A DNA stretch of 64,000 nucleotides, from NCBI GenBank assembly GCA_017643495.1, contig JAEPNK010000001.1, positions 1,345,623-1,409,622 of the forward strand, written 5' to 3'. The position numbers and the translations under genes were made by a program. The DNA is from Rhizobiaceae bacterium (GTDB taxonomy: Bacteria; Pseudomonadota; Alphaproteobacteria; Rhizobiales; Rhizobiaceae). The notes beneath the pieces are model-generated. The model did not search any database. It worked only from the letters and a program-made list of their open reading frames with translations, and was not told the DNA's origin. Of the stretch, positions 16,738-26,254 are shown piece after piece; the first letter of the stretch is position 1; the number at the start of each line of letters is the position of its first letter.

Positions 16738-16745
16738 ATGGTAAT
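16725..16745 (-). promoter_or_regulatory. T7-like phage promoter fused to a start codon
   Basis: Minus strand ATTACCATATGACTGACAATA, identical over 21 bases to the capsid promoter at 24856-24876. The ATG of 13315-16737 lies inside it. Confidence 0.72.
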
Positions 16746-16749
16746 ATCC

Positions 16750-19700
16750 TTAGTTTGTTGAAGCCATGGCCATATCCTTAGGCCGACGAACTCCAAGAAC
16801 CCTGTCTGCTGGGTATCTGGCGATGGACACCTTGTCATTCTGGTTACCGCCCAGAAGCTCAACGTACTTCTTGCCTCTGATTGTCACAGTTCCATGGTAG
16901 AGTCCCACGTGTCCCTTCCAAGATGACCGGCTCTCCCGCCAGAGAACCACCACATCACCCTGAGTAGGCTTGGAGGTTACATCCTCCCCCCAGTTCAGGA
17001 ATGATCTGGCATTAAGTGCATTGGTACCACTGTGTCCATTTGCTGCCAGCACACCGTTCACGAAGGCGGCACACCATGCAGTCTTAGCAGGGTCCAGGTT
17101 CTTACTGGCTCCACCCGCCTTACGCATGAATGCTGCTACCACTTTGGCTTGCTGAGGATCGCGTTCACTGTAGCCAAGGAAGTCATCAGCGATGTCCATC
17201 AGCTTAGCACCGCGTGTTGCGGCATTGGATGCTCTGGCAACACTGTCCCGGTCAAAATCTACACCGGCTCTAAGTGGGACCTCTATCCCTCCAGCGTAAT
17301 CATCGCTAATCTGCTCCCTCAGTGCGGCCTCTGCTGGTTGCCCAGGTGTCAGACTTCCTGCCCCTTCTCCATAGGCCATCAGTGTTGTGAGGACCTCTTT
17401 TGGACGTGCCCCGGTACGTTGACCGCCATAGTGACTTACACCTTTCGGGGTAGGCAGGGAGGCCCACTCTTTGGCCAGATTTGCCATGAACTTGTCATTG
17501 CTGATTTCGCCGCTTTCCCATTTACTCAGTCCACGGCGTTCAAGAAGTGCAAGGGCAATATCGTCCTGAAGCTCTTTGGTGAACTTCTGTGATCCTTTCA
17601 GCCCCATCTTCTTACGGAGTTCGCGGAGTGTCTTACGGACAACCTGGTATCTACCTAGAGCTGATGAGTTCAGGTTGTTCTTAGGGTGTCGAAGCATCTT
17701 CGTCTGAAGTGCGTCAATCTCATCCAGAGTCATACTGGTCAGTTCAACGTCTCCTCCGGTAAACTTGCCGTATCCCAGCGTCTCGTTATAACCCCGCCCT
17801 TTGTCTGTTCCCTCAGTCTTGCCGATGAGGTTAAGTACCGGAGCTGCCTGACGTACCCTAGGTGACGCGGACTTTACAGGATCAACTGTCTCCTGCGGCT
17901 GCTGTTCTTCAGGTACCCCTGAGGTGTTTTCTTCCTGGCCGGGGGATGCTGATTGGTAGTCATCACTTCCGAACATTTTGGCTCCTAGAGCCTTCAACTT
18001 CTTCCACATTCTCTCGTTCAACTCCTTAGGACTAATTCCAAGGCTTAGTGCCTGCTGGTTGATAGCCTCTTGCTGTTCTTTGGTTAGGTCCTCGATATCC
18101 GGGGGATAGTCACCACGGTAAGCTTCCGGGATATCTGCTATGTCAACTGTTGAGGTTGGTGCCGCCTGGTCATGGAGGTCAGAGCCTTCATTCCTCAGGT
18201 CCATGTCCTCAAAGGCTCTCTCGTCATCGCTTAGAGATGCTCTCCGCTCATCCTCCTTCGCGGTCAACTCTTGCAGCTTGTTTTCATTAGCCCTACTGGC
18301 CTCTACTTCCTGCTGCTGCATCTCCTCGGTACTGGTGTATTCGCGAGAGTCACTGTCGATACGCTTAATGACAAGCTCGCCAATCTCGTTGACAGCCTTC
18401 TCAATTTCGACCTGGGATGCGTTAGGGTTTGCTAGTTCCCAATCCAGCAACATGTTCTCGAAGTCTTGGGTCGCCTGTAGACCCTCGTCATTGAGACCCT
18501 TGGTACCGAACGGGTCAGTTAGACCGTCTGGCGCGGTTCTGGTGGAGATGATTTTCCTGAAACGATTCTGGGTAGCACCCTTCAGGATTCCTCCTCCCTC
18601 TTTCCGGGACTTGGCGTATTTATCTACTGCATCCAGTGCCCTCTTGTACTCGGTGTGGCTTCGTATGATACCTTCCTGTACGGCTTGGTTTACCCGGTCA
18701 TTCCCGGCTCCCTCGCTAATCTCCCGGTGGAGAAGCAAGAGTTCTTGAGGGTCTTCTTCCGCGCCTCCTTCGAGTAGCTTTTTACGTATGTCCAGGTATG
18801 TCGCCCTAGCCTGTGGGTCGTACTTCTCCCACTCCTGCATGATGTCCTCGGGAACCTCTGCGTTGGGGTCCTCCACGAGAACCCTAGTGGCAGTCCTGAC
18901 TATGGTGTCCTCACGTTCCTGATCTATCTTCTTCTGTGCGTCATCCATCGCCTTCATACGTGCGTTGTTCATACGCTCCAGTTCATCCATGGCAGATGCC
19001 TTGATGTCCCGGTACTCAGGGTAAGAAGACAGGGAGTAGTCATGACCAGGCAGTTGCCTATCCAACATCTGGAGTAGTTCTGGATCACCATGCTCAACGG
19101 CTTTCGCAGTGATGGCCTCTACCAATGTCTTGTCGTAGTCTGCTTCCAGTATGCCTGTTGAAATGGCCTCTTCACGTTGGTCGGCTATTTGCCCCCAAAG
19201 CTGGTCATAATCAGTACCTTGCCCGGTAGACAGCCCCTCGTCAGATGCCTGGTCAATCAGTTCGCCAGCGAGTGCACCATTTGTAGATATCGCCCCGCTA
19301 TAGACCGCCCTGCCGCGTTCTGCTGTGTGCATGTCATAGGCTGACTGGGCAATGCCTTGGAGGTGTGGATTCAGTCCCGCCAAGATATCAGGATCATCTG
19401 TGGTGACCGAGTTGGCAATGAAATCCTGTAGGAAGTTTTGAAACTCCTCAGGGTCGTCTGAATTGCGTCCATCCCACTGGTTGTAGGCGGCAGTGAAGCC
19501 TGACCTCAGGCGAGTACCCTCTAGGTTACCCTGCTGGTTCTTATACGCCTCTACAAACAGGGGGCTTGCGTTAGGTGGTATAAGTCCCTGCCTGACTGCC
19601 TCAGCGTAGCCCATCGAGTTGTTTCTATGGAACGCCGCCTCACCACGTATTTTGTCCGCTGCATCTTGGTCGGCAGACCGCTTACTCATGAATGAGCTTA

Positions 19701-19848
19701 GACCACTGTCCAGAGCACTGAGACCTTCAGCAAGTTGGTGCAATGGTGATGGGGCAGGGGTAGGGGGCCTGACATACGTGTCTACCGGCTTCGCCTTAGG
19801 GACGATCCTTGGGGCCTGTGAGACCTCTCGTACTTTCGCTCTTGCCAT
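16750..19848 (-). CDS. Internal virion protein (gp15 position) with two wall-lytic domains
   Basis: 1032 aa. Residues 1 to about 660 are helical, as expected of ejection-tube proteins. Residues about 668-805 resemble the lambda R lytic transglycosylase: IGKTEGTDKGRG with Glu679 as likely catalyst, then SALGRYQV and AKEWASLP. Residues about 870-1025 resemble NlpC/P60-CHAP-like amidases (TIGR02594 type): TAWCAAFVNG with Cys926, GHVGLY with His980 and LGGNQ. T7 has a single transglycosylase domain, in gp16. It lies between the gp14-like and gp16-like genes. Confidence 0.85.
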   Translation of the reverse strand: MARAKVREVSQAPRIVPKAKPVDTYVRPPTPAPSPLHQLAEGLSALDSGLSSFMSKRSADQDAADKIRGEAAFHRNNSMGYAEAVRQGLIPPNASPLFVEAYKNQQGNLEGTRLRSGFTAAYNQWDGRNSDDPEEFQNFLQDFIANSVTTDDPDILAGLNPHLQGIAQSAYDMHTAERGRAVYSGAISTNGALAGELIDQASDEGLSTGQGTDYDQLWGQIADQREEAISTGILEADYDKTLVEAITAKAVEHGDPELLQMLDRQLPGHDYSLSSYPEYRDIKASAMDELERMNNARMKAMDDAQKKIDQEREDTIVRTATRVLVEDPNAEVPEDIMQEWEKYDPQARATYLDIRKKLLEGGAEEDPQELLLLHREISEGAGNDRVNQAVQEGIIRSHTEYKRALDAVDKYAKSRKEGGGILKGATQNRFRKIISTRTAPDGLTDPFGTKGLNDEGLQATQDFENMLLDWELANPNASQVEIEKAVNEIGELVIKRIDSDSREYTSTEEMQQQEVEASRANENKLQELTAKEDERRASLSDDERAFEDMDLRNEGSDLHDQAAPTSTVDIADIPEAYRGDYPPDIEDLTKEQQEAINQQALSLGISPKELNERMWKKLKALGAKMFGSDDYQSASPGQEENTSGVPEEQQPQETVDPVKSASPRVRQAAPVLNLIGKTEGTDKGRGYNETLGYGKFTGGDVELTSMTLDEIDALQTKMLRHPKNNLNSSALGRYQVVRKTLRELRKKMGLKGSQKFTKELQDDIALALLERRGLSKWESGEISNDKFMANLAKEWASLPTPKGVSHYGGQRTGARPKEVLTTLMAYGEGAGSLTPGQPAEAALREQISDDYAGGIEVPLRAGVDFDRDSVARASNAATRGAKLMDIADDFLGYSERDPQQAKVVAAFMRKAGGASKNLDPAKTAWCAAFVNGVLAANGHSGTNALNARSFLNWGEDVTSKPTQGDVVVLWRESRSSWKGHVGLYHGTVTIRGKKYVELLGGNQNDKVSIARYPADRVLGVRRPKDMAMASTN

Positions 19849-20346
19849 CTATCCCATCCCTTTAAGACCACCGCCAATGCCCTTCAGGATCGCACCTGCT
19901 GGACTTGGTGAGCTTGGTCGCTGCACTGAGTTGATCTGGTTCTGAACTTTGGTATTGGTGTTCTTCAATTCTTCGGAGAGCTGTAGGACAGTGTTCTCGT
20001 AGTTCAGTTTGGTGGCCTGTACTTTCCCGTCGATGTCTCTGCGTATTCCCACCATTATGTTCTTCAGTGAGAGTCCTCCGACACCAGAACTCGCTGCCGA
20101 GCTTTCTGCCTCTGCCTCAAGTTGAGCACCTTCAATGTTGGCCTCATGTCTCTCTTGGTGAAAGGCGTCTTGTTCCTGTCTCATCCTGAGGTCTATCTGA
20201 CGCTGCTCGTCACGACCGGATGCAAGGGCATTTACGTAGTTCTGTCGCCACTGTTGGGACTGGTTCTCGTAGTCCTGCTGTTGGGCCGCGAAGGATACTG
20301 CCGAAGATGCGATTGAGAGTGCGAGGCCGAGGGCGGGTACACACAT
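19849..20346 (-). CDS. Internal virion protein (T7 gp14-like)
   Basis: 165 aa (T7 gp14, 196 aa). An N-terminal hydrophobic stretch (PALGLALSIASSAVSFAA) is followed by a long Gln/Glu/Arg-rich coiled coil and a Gly-rich end (GAILKGIGGGLKGMG). In T7 this protein forms the outer-membrane pore of the ejection channel. It starts directly at the stop of the gp13-like gene. Confidence 0.8.
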   Translation of the reverse strand: MCVPALGLALSIASSAVSFAAQQQDYENQSQQWRQNYVNALASGRDEQRQIDLRMRQEQDAFHQERHEANIEGAQLEAEAESSAASSGVGGLSLKNIMVGIRRDIDGKVQATKLNYENTVLQLSEELKNTNTKVQNQINSVQRPSSPSPAGAILKGIGGGLKGMG

Positions 20347-20795
20347 TACCTTGTCTCCTTTACAAATACTATGAAGTCCATATTGAAGGGGCCGACAGAT
20401 ATGGTTGTAAGCTTTTCAAAGCCTAGCCAACCTAACCATTTATGGTGCTCCAGGTTTCGTGCATCTGCTGTGGCTGAGAGGCGTGACCATAGGGCCTCAA
20501 TGTTGGCCAGCTCTGGTTTAAGGTTGCGGTGAATTTCGATTGCACGTGAGTAGGCGGAGTTGGTGGCGAATAGCCACAAGCATCCATCAGAACATCCCCA
20601 AAAACAGAGTGGCGTTCCTTCCTCATCGTATGCGTACCTAATGAGGTCGTCCTCATCCAAGTTCTCAAAGAGGTTGTGAATCGCCTCCTCGAAAGGGATT
20701 CCTGTCCCGGCCCACCATTCTCGAAGGTCGTCCTCCCTGATATCACCCATGACCTGAAGGACATGTTCCTCAGTAGGGATGCCTACACTTATCAT
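20346..20795 (-). CDS. Internal virion protein A-like (T7 gp13 / DUF2833 type)
   Basis: ATG at 20795 overlaps the tail tubular B stop (ATGATAA). 149 aa with a GNAT-like pattern: CSDGCLWLFATNSAYSR, then ARNLEHHKWLGWLGFEKL and a final strand MDFIVFVKE. T7 gp13 (138 aa) has the same length and place and is needed for virion morphogenesis. Confidence 0.72.
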   Translation of the reverse strand: MISVGIPTEEHVLQVMGDIREDDLREWWAGTGIPFEEAIHNLFENLDEDDLIRYAYDEEGTPLCFWGCSDGCLWLFATNSAYSRAIEIHRNLKPELANIEALWSRLSATADARNLEHHKWLGWLGFEKLTTISVGPFNMDFIVFVKETR

Positions 20796-23203
20796 CGTTT
20801 CGATGCTCTCTTGGTTATGTTGTAATTGTACTCGGTGTTCTGCCACTGGGATGGTAGTACGCTGTCATTCAGCTTCCTGATGCTCACATCGTCAGCACTG
20901 CTGTTGACGGAGATGGAGAAGTTCCCGGTTTTAATGGGTACCTCATTATTCAGTATTGAGGGGTCCCCTTGTGTCCTACCAGTGAAGTCGTGGGTAACCT
21001 CTTCCCCGTTGCCGTACCGGAGTATTATCTTGTAAGTCCCGGTGTCTGTATGAGAGACCCAGAACTTGTGAACCTGGAGACGGTCAGCGAGGATGACACC
21101 TTCTTCAGTCCTTATGAAAAGTCTGGATTCATCCCGGTATGCTTTTGGGATAACTCCGAGGTGAAACTGGAGGGTATCCGACATATCCTTCACAATGACG
21201 GTATCGTTGTCGATCCACTCTAGTTCTACCTCCTTGCCTCTCCGGTGGTGGTCATCCAGGTCTCTACTCATGTAGCAGGACACATGGTGCTGCTTGGCTG
21301 GGGGGACGCTGTAGGGGAGACTGACAACAGGATAACCATCCAGCTCATCTGTGATGTAACTCTCGTCAATCTTATGGTCTAGCCGTAGGGGGAATCTTTG
21401 AGTTGTCTCCGAGCCTCGCTTGTCCAGCTCCAGAACCTCGAATGTGAAACCCCCCATCCATCCTATGGCCAAGTACATCCTACCATTGACGATGCTGGAC
21501 CACAGAACTTCTTCAGGAAGTGGCATTGTCCACCTGTTCCAGGCACTTTGCACCCTCTCTTCACCATTGTTGTAATACTGGTAGACGTAGAGGTTGTTCG
21601 GCTCTGGAGACATCTGACAGACCATCATACCTGATGACTGGCCGGGTGCTATCCTACGTACCTCACCATCCAGCAGGTACTTGCAGTGAGCATTTAGTAT
21701 CAGTTCACCAGCAGGATTTCTTCCCTGGTAGATCACCTCCGTGATTTGCGTACTGTTACCGACCTCGGTGGCAAACACGATGGACGATCCCCGCAGGGAG
21801 ACAGGCTCCAAGACACCATCATAATCGTAGAAGGTCTCTGGAGTCGTATCCACGGTATCCTCTCGAAGAGGCTCTCCGTCCGTATCTATTGGTACCTGAA
21901 TCTTGTTCGCCCAAAGGACCAGCTTCTTGGCAACCACCACTGAGCCTTGCACAATGGTTACGGTACCGTTAGTTGCCTCAATTAGGATGGGGTCGGTATC
22001 CAATCGCGTCTGGGCGGTATCTGGAAAGAAGACGTAAGCATTTTTCGCCCTACTTAGGTCCGCTCCCAACTTCGTAATGATAGCCAGTCGGCCATCAATG
22101 AAATTCATGGAGACTATCTTCTCGCCTATGAAGGTCGGGTCTACAGAAGTGTCCTGACCGTCCCCGGCTATCCTCTCACCCCATGTCCCCTTCTTGAACT
22201 CGAACTCATTAAGGTTAGTGTTCACCAAGACATGCGGCATGGTGTCGGCGTTCAGTTTGTACTCGATGTCTGGGGCTACCGTCTCCACCCAGTTACCTGT
22301 AGTTGGGCTACCCTCGTACTTCAGGTAGTAGTCGTCATCTACATCGTCTGCCTCACCGGCCACCTTCACAACGTACCCGCTAATACATTTCCTCGGCAGG
22401 TCCGTGAACTTCCTCACCGAGTCTTTAAACGCTATGAATTGCGTCCCGTTCTGGTCATCAATCGTGGAGATATCGAACTCGTTCTCGTCCCCGTCAATGA
22501 TGATAACGCTGCCTGCTTCAGTACCACCATTTTCCAGAGTAGCCGTGAATCCGGTAACCCCGTCAGCGACCATCTCCGGGAAAACTGTACCATCCAGGGA
22601 ATCGAGAAACTCCTTGGCGAGTGTGTTAGTTTTGATGAACTTCTCGTTCTCTGCCGTACTATTGTTAGGAGTCTCGAAGGTAGTGGAGTAGGTCTTACCA
22701 CCTGTGGTTATTTCAAGAGTGTACTTGGTCTTGTAGCCGGAGGACTTGAAATAGGCGATGGCCTTATTCTCCCTCTCAGGTGTCCTCTCTGTATCCATCA
22801 ACATGATGGTCTGCTTGTTGGCGATAAAGGTAGTATCCTCCACCGTCACAGCGACAAAATTGTTCCTATCCTTCTCTCCCACTCCCAGGTCAAGATAGAC
22901 ATCCTCAGCACCTGTAACGGTTGCCTCAGCGCCACTGGCTAGGTTGAATACCCTAATCTTGCCATCCTGTATCACCAGTACGTAGTGCTCTCCCTTGGAT
23001 CGGAATATCTCATGGAAAAAGGGGTCACTTAGACTTGGAGTATGGTTGGACAAAACCCTGCTTCCCATCCGGGCAACAACACCATCAGCAACAGAGTTTA
23101 GGCAATTCTCTTGGTCCTCGGCAGAGGATAGTCCTCTTGACTGGTCCGCCTGTTGGCTGATGCCCTGAACGATACTAGGTACTGACTGAGTTCTCAGCTC
23201 CAT
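20792..23203 (-). CDS. Tail tubular protein B (T7 gp12-like nozzle)
   Basis: 803 aa (T7 gp12, 794 aa). N-terminal signature SVPSIVQGISQQADQSRG is typical of the nozzle protein; the rest is beta-rich. Forms the hexameric tail nozzle below the adaptor. The ATG overlaps the TAA of the gp11-like gene. Confidence 0.9.
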   Translation of the reverse strand: MELRTQSVPSIVQGISQQADQSRGLSSAEDQENCLNSVADGVVARMGSRVLSNHTPSLSDPFFHEIFRSKGEHYVLVIQDGKIRVFNLASGAEATVTGAEDVYLDLGVGEKDRNNFVAVTVEDTTFIANKQTIMLMDTERTPERENKAIAYFKSSGYKTKYTLEITTGGKTYSTTFETPNNSTAENEKFIKTNTLAKEFLDSLDGTVFPEMVADGVTGFTATLENGGTEAGSVIIIDGDENEFDISTIDDQNGTQFIAFKDSVRKFTDLPRKCISGYVVKVAGEADDVDDDYYLKYEGSPTTGNWVETVAPDIEYKLNADTMPHVLVNTNLNEFEFKKGTWGERIAGDGQDTSVDPTFIGEKIVSMNFIDGRLAIITKLGADLSRAKNAYVFFPDTAQTRLDTDPILIEATNGTVTIVQGSVVVAKKLVLWANKIQVPIDTDGEPLREDTVDTTPETFYDYDGVLEPVSLRGSSIVFATEVGNSTQITEVIYQGRNPAGELILNAHCKYLLDGEVRRIAPGQSSGMMVCQMSPEPNNLYVYQYYNNGEERVQSAWNRWTMPLPEEVLWSSIVNGRMYLAIGWMGGFTFEVLELDKRGSETTQRFPLRLDHKIDESYITDELDGYPVVSLPYSVPPAKQHHVSCYMSRDLDDHHRRGKEVELEWIDNDTVIVKDMSDTLQFHLGVIPKAYRDESRLFIRTEEGVILADRLQVHKFWVSHTDTGTYKIILRYGNGEEVTHDFTGRTQGDPSILNNEVPIKTGNFSISVNSSADDVSIRKLNDSVLPSQWQNTEYNYNITKRASKR

Positions 23204-23802
23204 TACCTGCGTCCTCCTCGCATCTGCATAAAGTGGGGATTGGTGTCTTTCATAGATGCCTTGTCGAGCCTGCTATCGAACTGCTCTAAGGCAACCTTGG
23301 CTTGTTCTGCTTCTCTGGCAGTAATCCTCAGTCCCGCATCTCCGGGATGGTCGTTATTGGAGGATTCCATTGCGGCCATTATCGAGACGTACCATTTGAC
23401 TGGCTGCGGTAGATCATCGAAGGGGAAGGATAGGGCGGCAGCTATTTCAACGTCCTTGTGAATCTTGAACGTACCCTTCTCCCGGTCAAATATCCGTCCC
23501 CCCATATTCACCAAGAGACAATTCCGACTCTTACCTGTGGGGTACATTGACATGACGTTGCTCGGTACAGTTACTTCACCATTAGTACTGACCTTCAGAA
23601 CCATCTTCTCTACTGTGTTGAAGTTATATCCTTCTGAGAGGACCTTGCTCACCCGGTCCTGTAGAACCTCCGTAGCTTTGATACCTTCGACGGTAGAGCC
23701 AGGACCCAGTGTATTGGTAGGTCGTTCGCCCTGTGCCCTCAGTATCAAGTTCACTGCCTCTAGCTCCGTCAATGGTCGGGGAGCACCAAGATCATTACTC
23801 AT
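23203..23802 (-). CDS. Tail tubular protein A (T7 gp11-like adaptor)
   Basis: 199 aa (T7 gp11, 196 aa). ATG at 23802 follows AGGAATTGACC. Signature LTELEAVNLILRAQGE and GYNFNTVEKM fit the adaptor family that joins portal to nozzle. Directly after the capsid gene and its hairpin. Confidence 0.9.
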   Translation of the reverse strand: MSNDLGAPRPLTELEAVNLILRAQGERPTNTLGPGSTVEGIKATEVLQDRVSKVLSEGYNFNTVEKMVLKVSTNGEVTVPSNVMSMYPTGKSRNCLLVNMGGRIFDREKGTFKIHKDVEIAAALSFPFDDLPQPVKWYVSIMAAMESSNNDHPGDAGLRITAREAEQAKVALEQFDSRLDKASMKDTNPHFMQMRGGRR

Positions 23803-23833
23803 GGTCAATTCCTATTGGGTTTCGGGAGGGAAG

Positions 23834-23859
23834 GGCGGCAAGGGTATCCCCCTGCCACC
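23834..23859 (-). terminator. Hairpin after capsid gene, like the T7 T-phi position
   Basis: Stem of 11 pairs with two G-U pairs (23834-23844 with 23849-23859) and a 4-base loop, directly after the capsid stop. T7 has its phage-polymerase terminator at this place. The following bases are pyrimidine-rich (CTTCCCTCCC) but not a T-run. Confidence 0.55.
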
Positions 23860-23867
23860 CACTGGCG

Positions 23868-24818
23868 TTATGACCGCACTGTGTCGGCCACCTCGAAGGA
23901 GCACTCGGGACGGAGGATGCCATGACCTGCAAACTTGGAGCCAAGCATCAAGGTACCCAGGCGGCGCTTCTGTTCGTCCATGACAACACGGAGGCCACGC
24001 TTGTTCAGAGTACCAACGGCCATCTGGTTGGCGATGACACCAACTGTTGTCGTGAAGTCGCCCTGGTACTTGGCACGTCCGGTTGTGATGTTTGTTGAAG
24101 GCACAGAGTTGGTACCCTTAACCTCAAGACCAGCGATCCGGCCAACAGTACCGGCAGAGCGGTCACCAGAACCAGAAGTCTCCTCGGTGTCGATACCTGT
24201 GTAACGAGCCAGAAGGAGCTGCTGCTTCCAAGGCAACCAGTAGCGAGATTGACCACCGCCGATGTCGTTCTTGCGGATATGCTCAATACCCAGGAAAGCT
24301 GCTTCCTCAAGGTGGGATGGATCAGTACGCATGTCAGCATGGTAGTGATAGCTCGGTACAGGACCCCCAGTGTAAGGAGGGGTAGTGACACGAGATGCCT
24401 TCACCAGGAGGGAGCCAATACGCTGGTTCTCAGTGCTGGCAATGGACTCACCAATTTGACGAGCGTAAGGGGCACCAAGATCGTAGTGAACGAGGTGTTC
24501 ATCAATCTCCGCAATGAAGGCAGACTCAATGAGAATACCATCAAGAGAAATCTCAACCTCATCGTGCTCGATGGTACCACCCAGAACTTCCTCACCAGGA
24601 ACATGCTCAACGGCGTCCCGCTTACGTCCAATGATTGGAAACGTCTCGGACTTACCTCGTGAAATTGTCTTGGAGTAGGTTGCGTCTTTGAAGTCGAAGG
24701 TTTCATCCCACGCCTCAATGGTCATCTCGCCAAACTCTCGGAGGTACAACTCACGATCATCAGAACCGCCTGCACCCTTCTTACCCGGTTGGCTTCGGGC
24801 GTCTGTGTAATCACTCAT
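23868..24818 (-). CDS. Major capsid protein (T7 gp10-like)
   Basis: 316 aa from the ATG at 24818, which follows AAAGGAAAATTCTAT; an ATG at 24848 has no ribosome site. HK97-fold capsid protein of the T7 type (T7 gp10A, 345 aa), starting MSDYTDARSQPGKKGAGG, with FGEMTIEAWDETFDFKDAT and VASRVTTPPYTGG-like stretches. It has its own strong promoter at 24856-24876 and a hairpin after it, as in T7. Confidence 0.92.
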   Translation of the reverse strand: MSDYTDARSQPGKKGAGGSDDRELYLREFGEMTIEAWDETFDFKDATYSKTISRGKSETFPIIGRKRDAVEHVPGEEVLGGTIEHDEVEISLDGILIESAFIAEIDEHLVHYDLGAPYARQIGESIASTENQRIGSLLVKASRVTTPPYTGGPVPSYHYHADMRTDPSHLEEAAFLGIEHIRKNDIGGGQSRYWLPWKQQLLLARYTGIDTEETSGSGDRSAGTVGRIAGLEVKGTNSVPSTNITTGRAKYQGDFTTTVGVIANQMAVGTLNKRGLRVVMDEQKRRLGTLMLGSKFAGHGILRPECSFEVADTVRS

Positions 24819-24855
24819 ATAGAATTTTCCTTTGTAGTTGTTGCCCATCTAGGGC

Positions 24856-24876
24856 TATTGTCAGTCATATGGTAAT
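24856..24876 (-). promoter_or_regulatory. Capsid promoter, T7 phi10-like
   Basis: Minus strand ATTACCATATGACTGACAATA followed by G. Ungapped against the T7 consensus, 13 of 18 bases from CCATATGACT to the initiating G agree (TAATACGACTCACTATAG). Confidence 0.78.
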
Positions 24877-24878
24877 AT

Positions 24879-25388
24879 CTACTTAGAGATAGACCGCATG
24901 AACTCTTCCGGGATATCGTCCTTCAGACCCTTGGACGCTTCCAGAACCCTTGCTGCCCTACCAGGCAACATTACACTCATCGCATTCCTCATACCGAAGG
25001 TAGCTGCGAAGATTATTCCCCATCCAGCCATGTACCATTCTGCGAAATCAGGATGGAATGCTTGGAGATAATTCAATGTCTCCATCACGGCAGGACGCAT
25101 TGGGGGAATGAACATGCTGGCGATGAGACCCAGAATAGGAATCGACCATATCGCCAGTATAAATTCGTCTTTCCACGAGGACGAAGCTTGGTCAGCCCAC
25201 TTGAGGTCCCACTCAATGTCGGCCTTTACCTTGTAGGCTGCTACCTCAGCTCTGGCCTTTACTTCGGCCACCTTTGCTTCGTGCTCGGCGGTCTTCAAAG
25301 CATCACGCCTCTCTGACCACTTCATGAAGCCCTCACCGACCCACTTCAGTAGGCCGGTGACTGGGCCAATCGCAGAGAGCCAGGTCAT
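24879..25388 (-). CDS. Holin-like membrane protein
   Basis: 169 aa. N-terminal Ala/Glu/Lys helix, then WADQASSSWKDEFILAIWSI with a membrane hairpin (LAIWSIPILGLIASMFIPP and WYMAGWGIIFAATFGM). This resembles the three-segment holins of marine podoviruses and gene-transfer agents (GTA_holin_3TM type). It lies between scaffold and capsid, away from the amidase. T7 has its holin (17.5) after the fibre gene. Confidence 0.62.
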   Translation of the reverse strand: MTWLSAIGPVTGLLKWVGEGFMKWSERRDALKTAEHEAKVAEVKARAEVAAYKVKADIEWDLKWADQASSSWKDEFILAIWSIPILGLIASMFIPPMRPAVMETLNYLQAFHPDFAEWYMAGWGIIFAATFGMRNAMSVMLPGRAARVLEASKGLKDDIPEEFMRSISK

Positions 25389-26254
25389 CAGAACTTGGAG
25401 ATGTTGAGCCGCTCGGCAATGTGTCTACGGGCAATCATGTCACTGCCTGCATCCTTCTTTGCCTGTCTGTACTCAGAGCGATTCTTGAACGGCTTCAACG
25501 TGCTCTTCGCTGAAGGCTTTCCGCGTGTAGCATCTCTACGTGGTTTCGACCTACGAGAGGCTTTGGTACCTGGAGATGCTTTTGAATGACGTGCTACGAG
25601 TGCATCCAGAGCATCTGCTTTGGCCTGTTCGTCAGTACCGTCCATGATCTTATTGAAGCGTTTCTGAGCTGCCTCATCGTAGCCGCCACCGCGACCCCAC
25701 TCCAAAGCTGCGCCAACAGTGTCGATACCGCCAGCACCCTGAACCAATGCAGCATCCAGACTACTACGCTTGTTCTTGATGTCGGATACCAGGGCCTCCT
25801 CTACCTGCTTCGCAAACTCTTTGGTGATACCTTTTGAAGCCAGATAGTCATAAGTGCCCTCATTTAGTCCTTCACCATTGGCGTAGAACTCAGCCGACAG
25901 AACCGCCTCATCAAGAGTACCATCTTCGCGTGTATACTGGGCATCCCACTCAGATGCGTCATCAGGATTGAACTCGCCCAAGTCCTCTGGAGCCTCTACA
26001 TTCTCATCTTGATCCTCATCGGAATCTTCATGCTCCTCCCCTTCGGACTCATCGGATTGACCATCGTCACCCGTATCCTCGTCATCAGGGTCTACGGAGT
26101 CATCTTCGTCTTGATGCTCCTGAACCTCATCCATTTCAAGTTCACGAGCTTCCTCCTGCCGCGTGATACTGGTGCCCTCTACAGGACTTCCCATCTGTAG
26201 ACTTAGACCTGTTTCGCTGCCTACTTCAGTAGTTACCTTGGGTTCATTACTCAT
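25388..26254 (-). CDS. Scaffolding (capsid assembly) protein, T7 gp9-like
   Basis: 288 aa (T7 gp9, 307 aa). Extremely acidic residues 30-90 (DDSVDPDDEDTGDDGQSDES) and a basic helical C terminus (KASRRSKPRRD), the usual charge layout for a scaffold that binds capsid subunits. Between portal and capsid. The ATG overlaps the portal stop by 8 bases. Confidence 0.85.
   Translation of the reverse strand: MSNEPKVTTEVGSETGLSLQMGSPVEGTSITRQEEARELEMDEVQEHQDEDDSVDPDDEDTGDDGQSDESEGEEHEDSDEDQDENVEAPEDLGEFNPDDASEWDAQYTREDGTLDEAVLSAEFYANGEGLNEGTYDYLASKGITKEFAKQVEEALVSDIKNKRSSLDAALVQGAGGIDTVGAALEWGRGGGYDEAAQKRFNKIMDGTDEQAKADALDALVARHSKASPGTKASRRSKPRRDATRGKPSAKSTLKPFKNRSEYRQAKKDAGSDMIARRHIAERLNISKF

Noticed and set aside
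22232-22942. Plus-strand frame of 236 codons opposite tail tubular B
   Set aside because: Shadow; all phage genes here are on the minus strand in a tight overlapping series.
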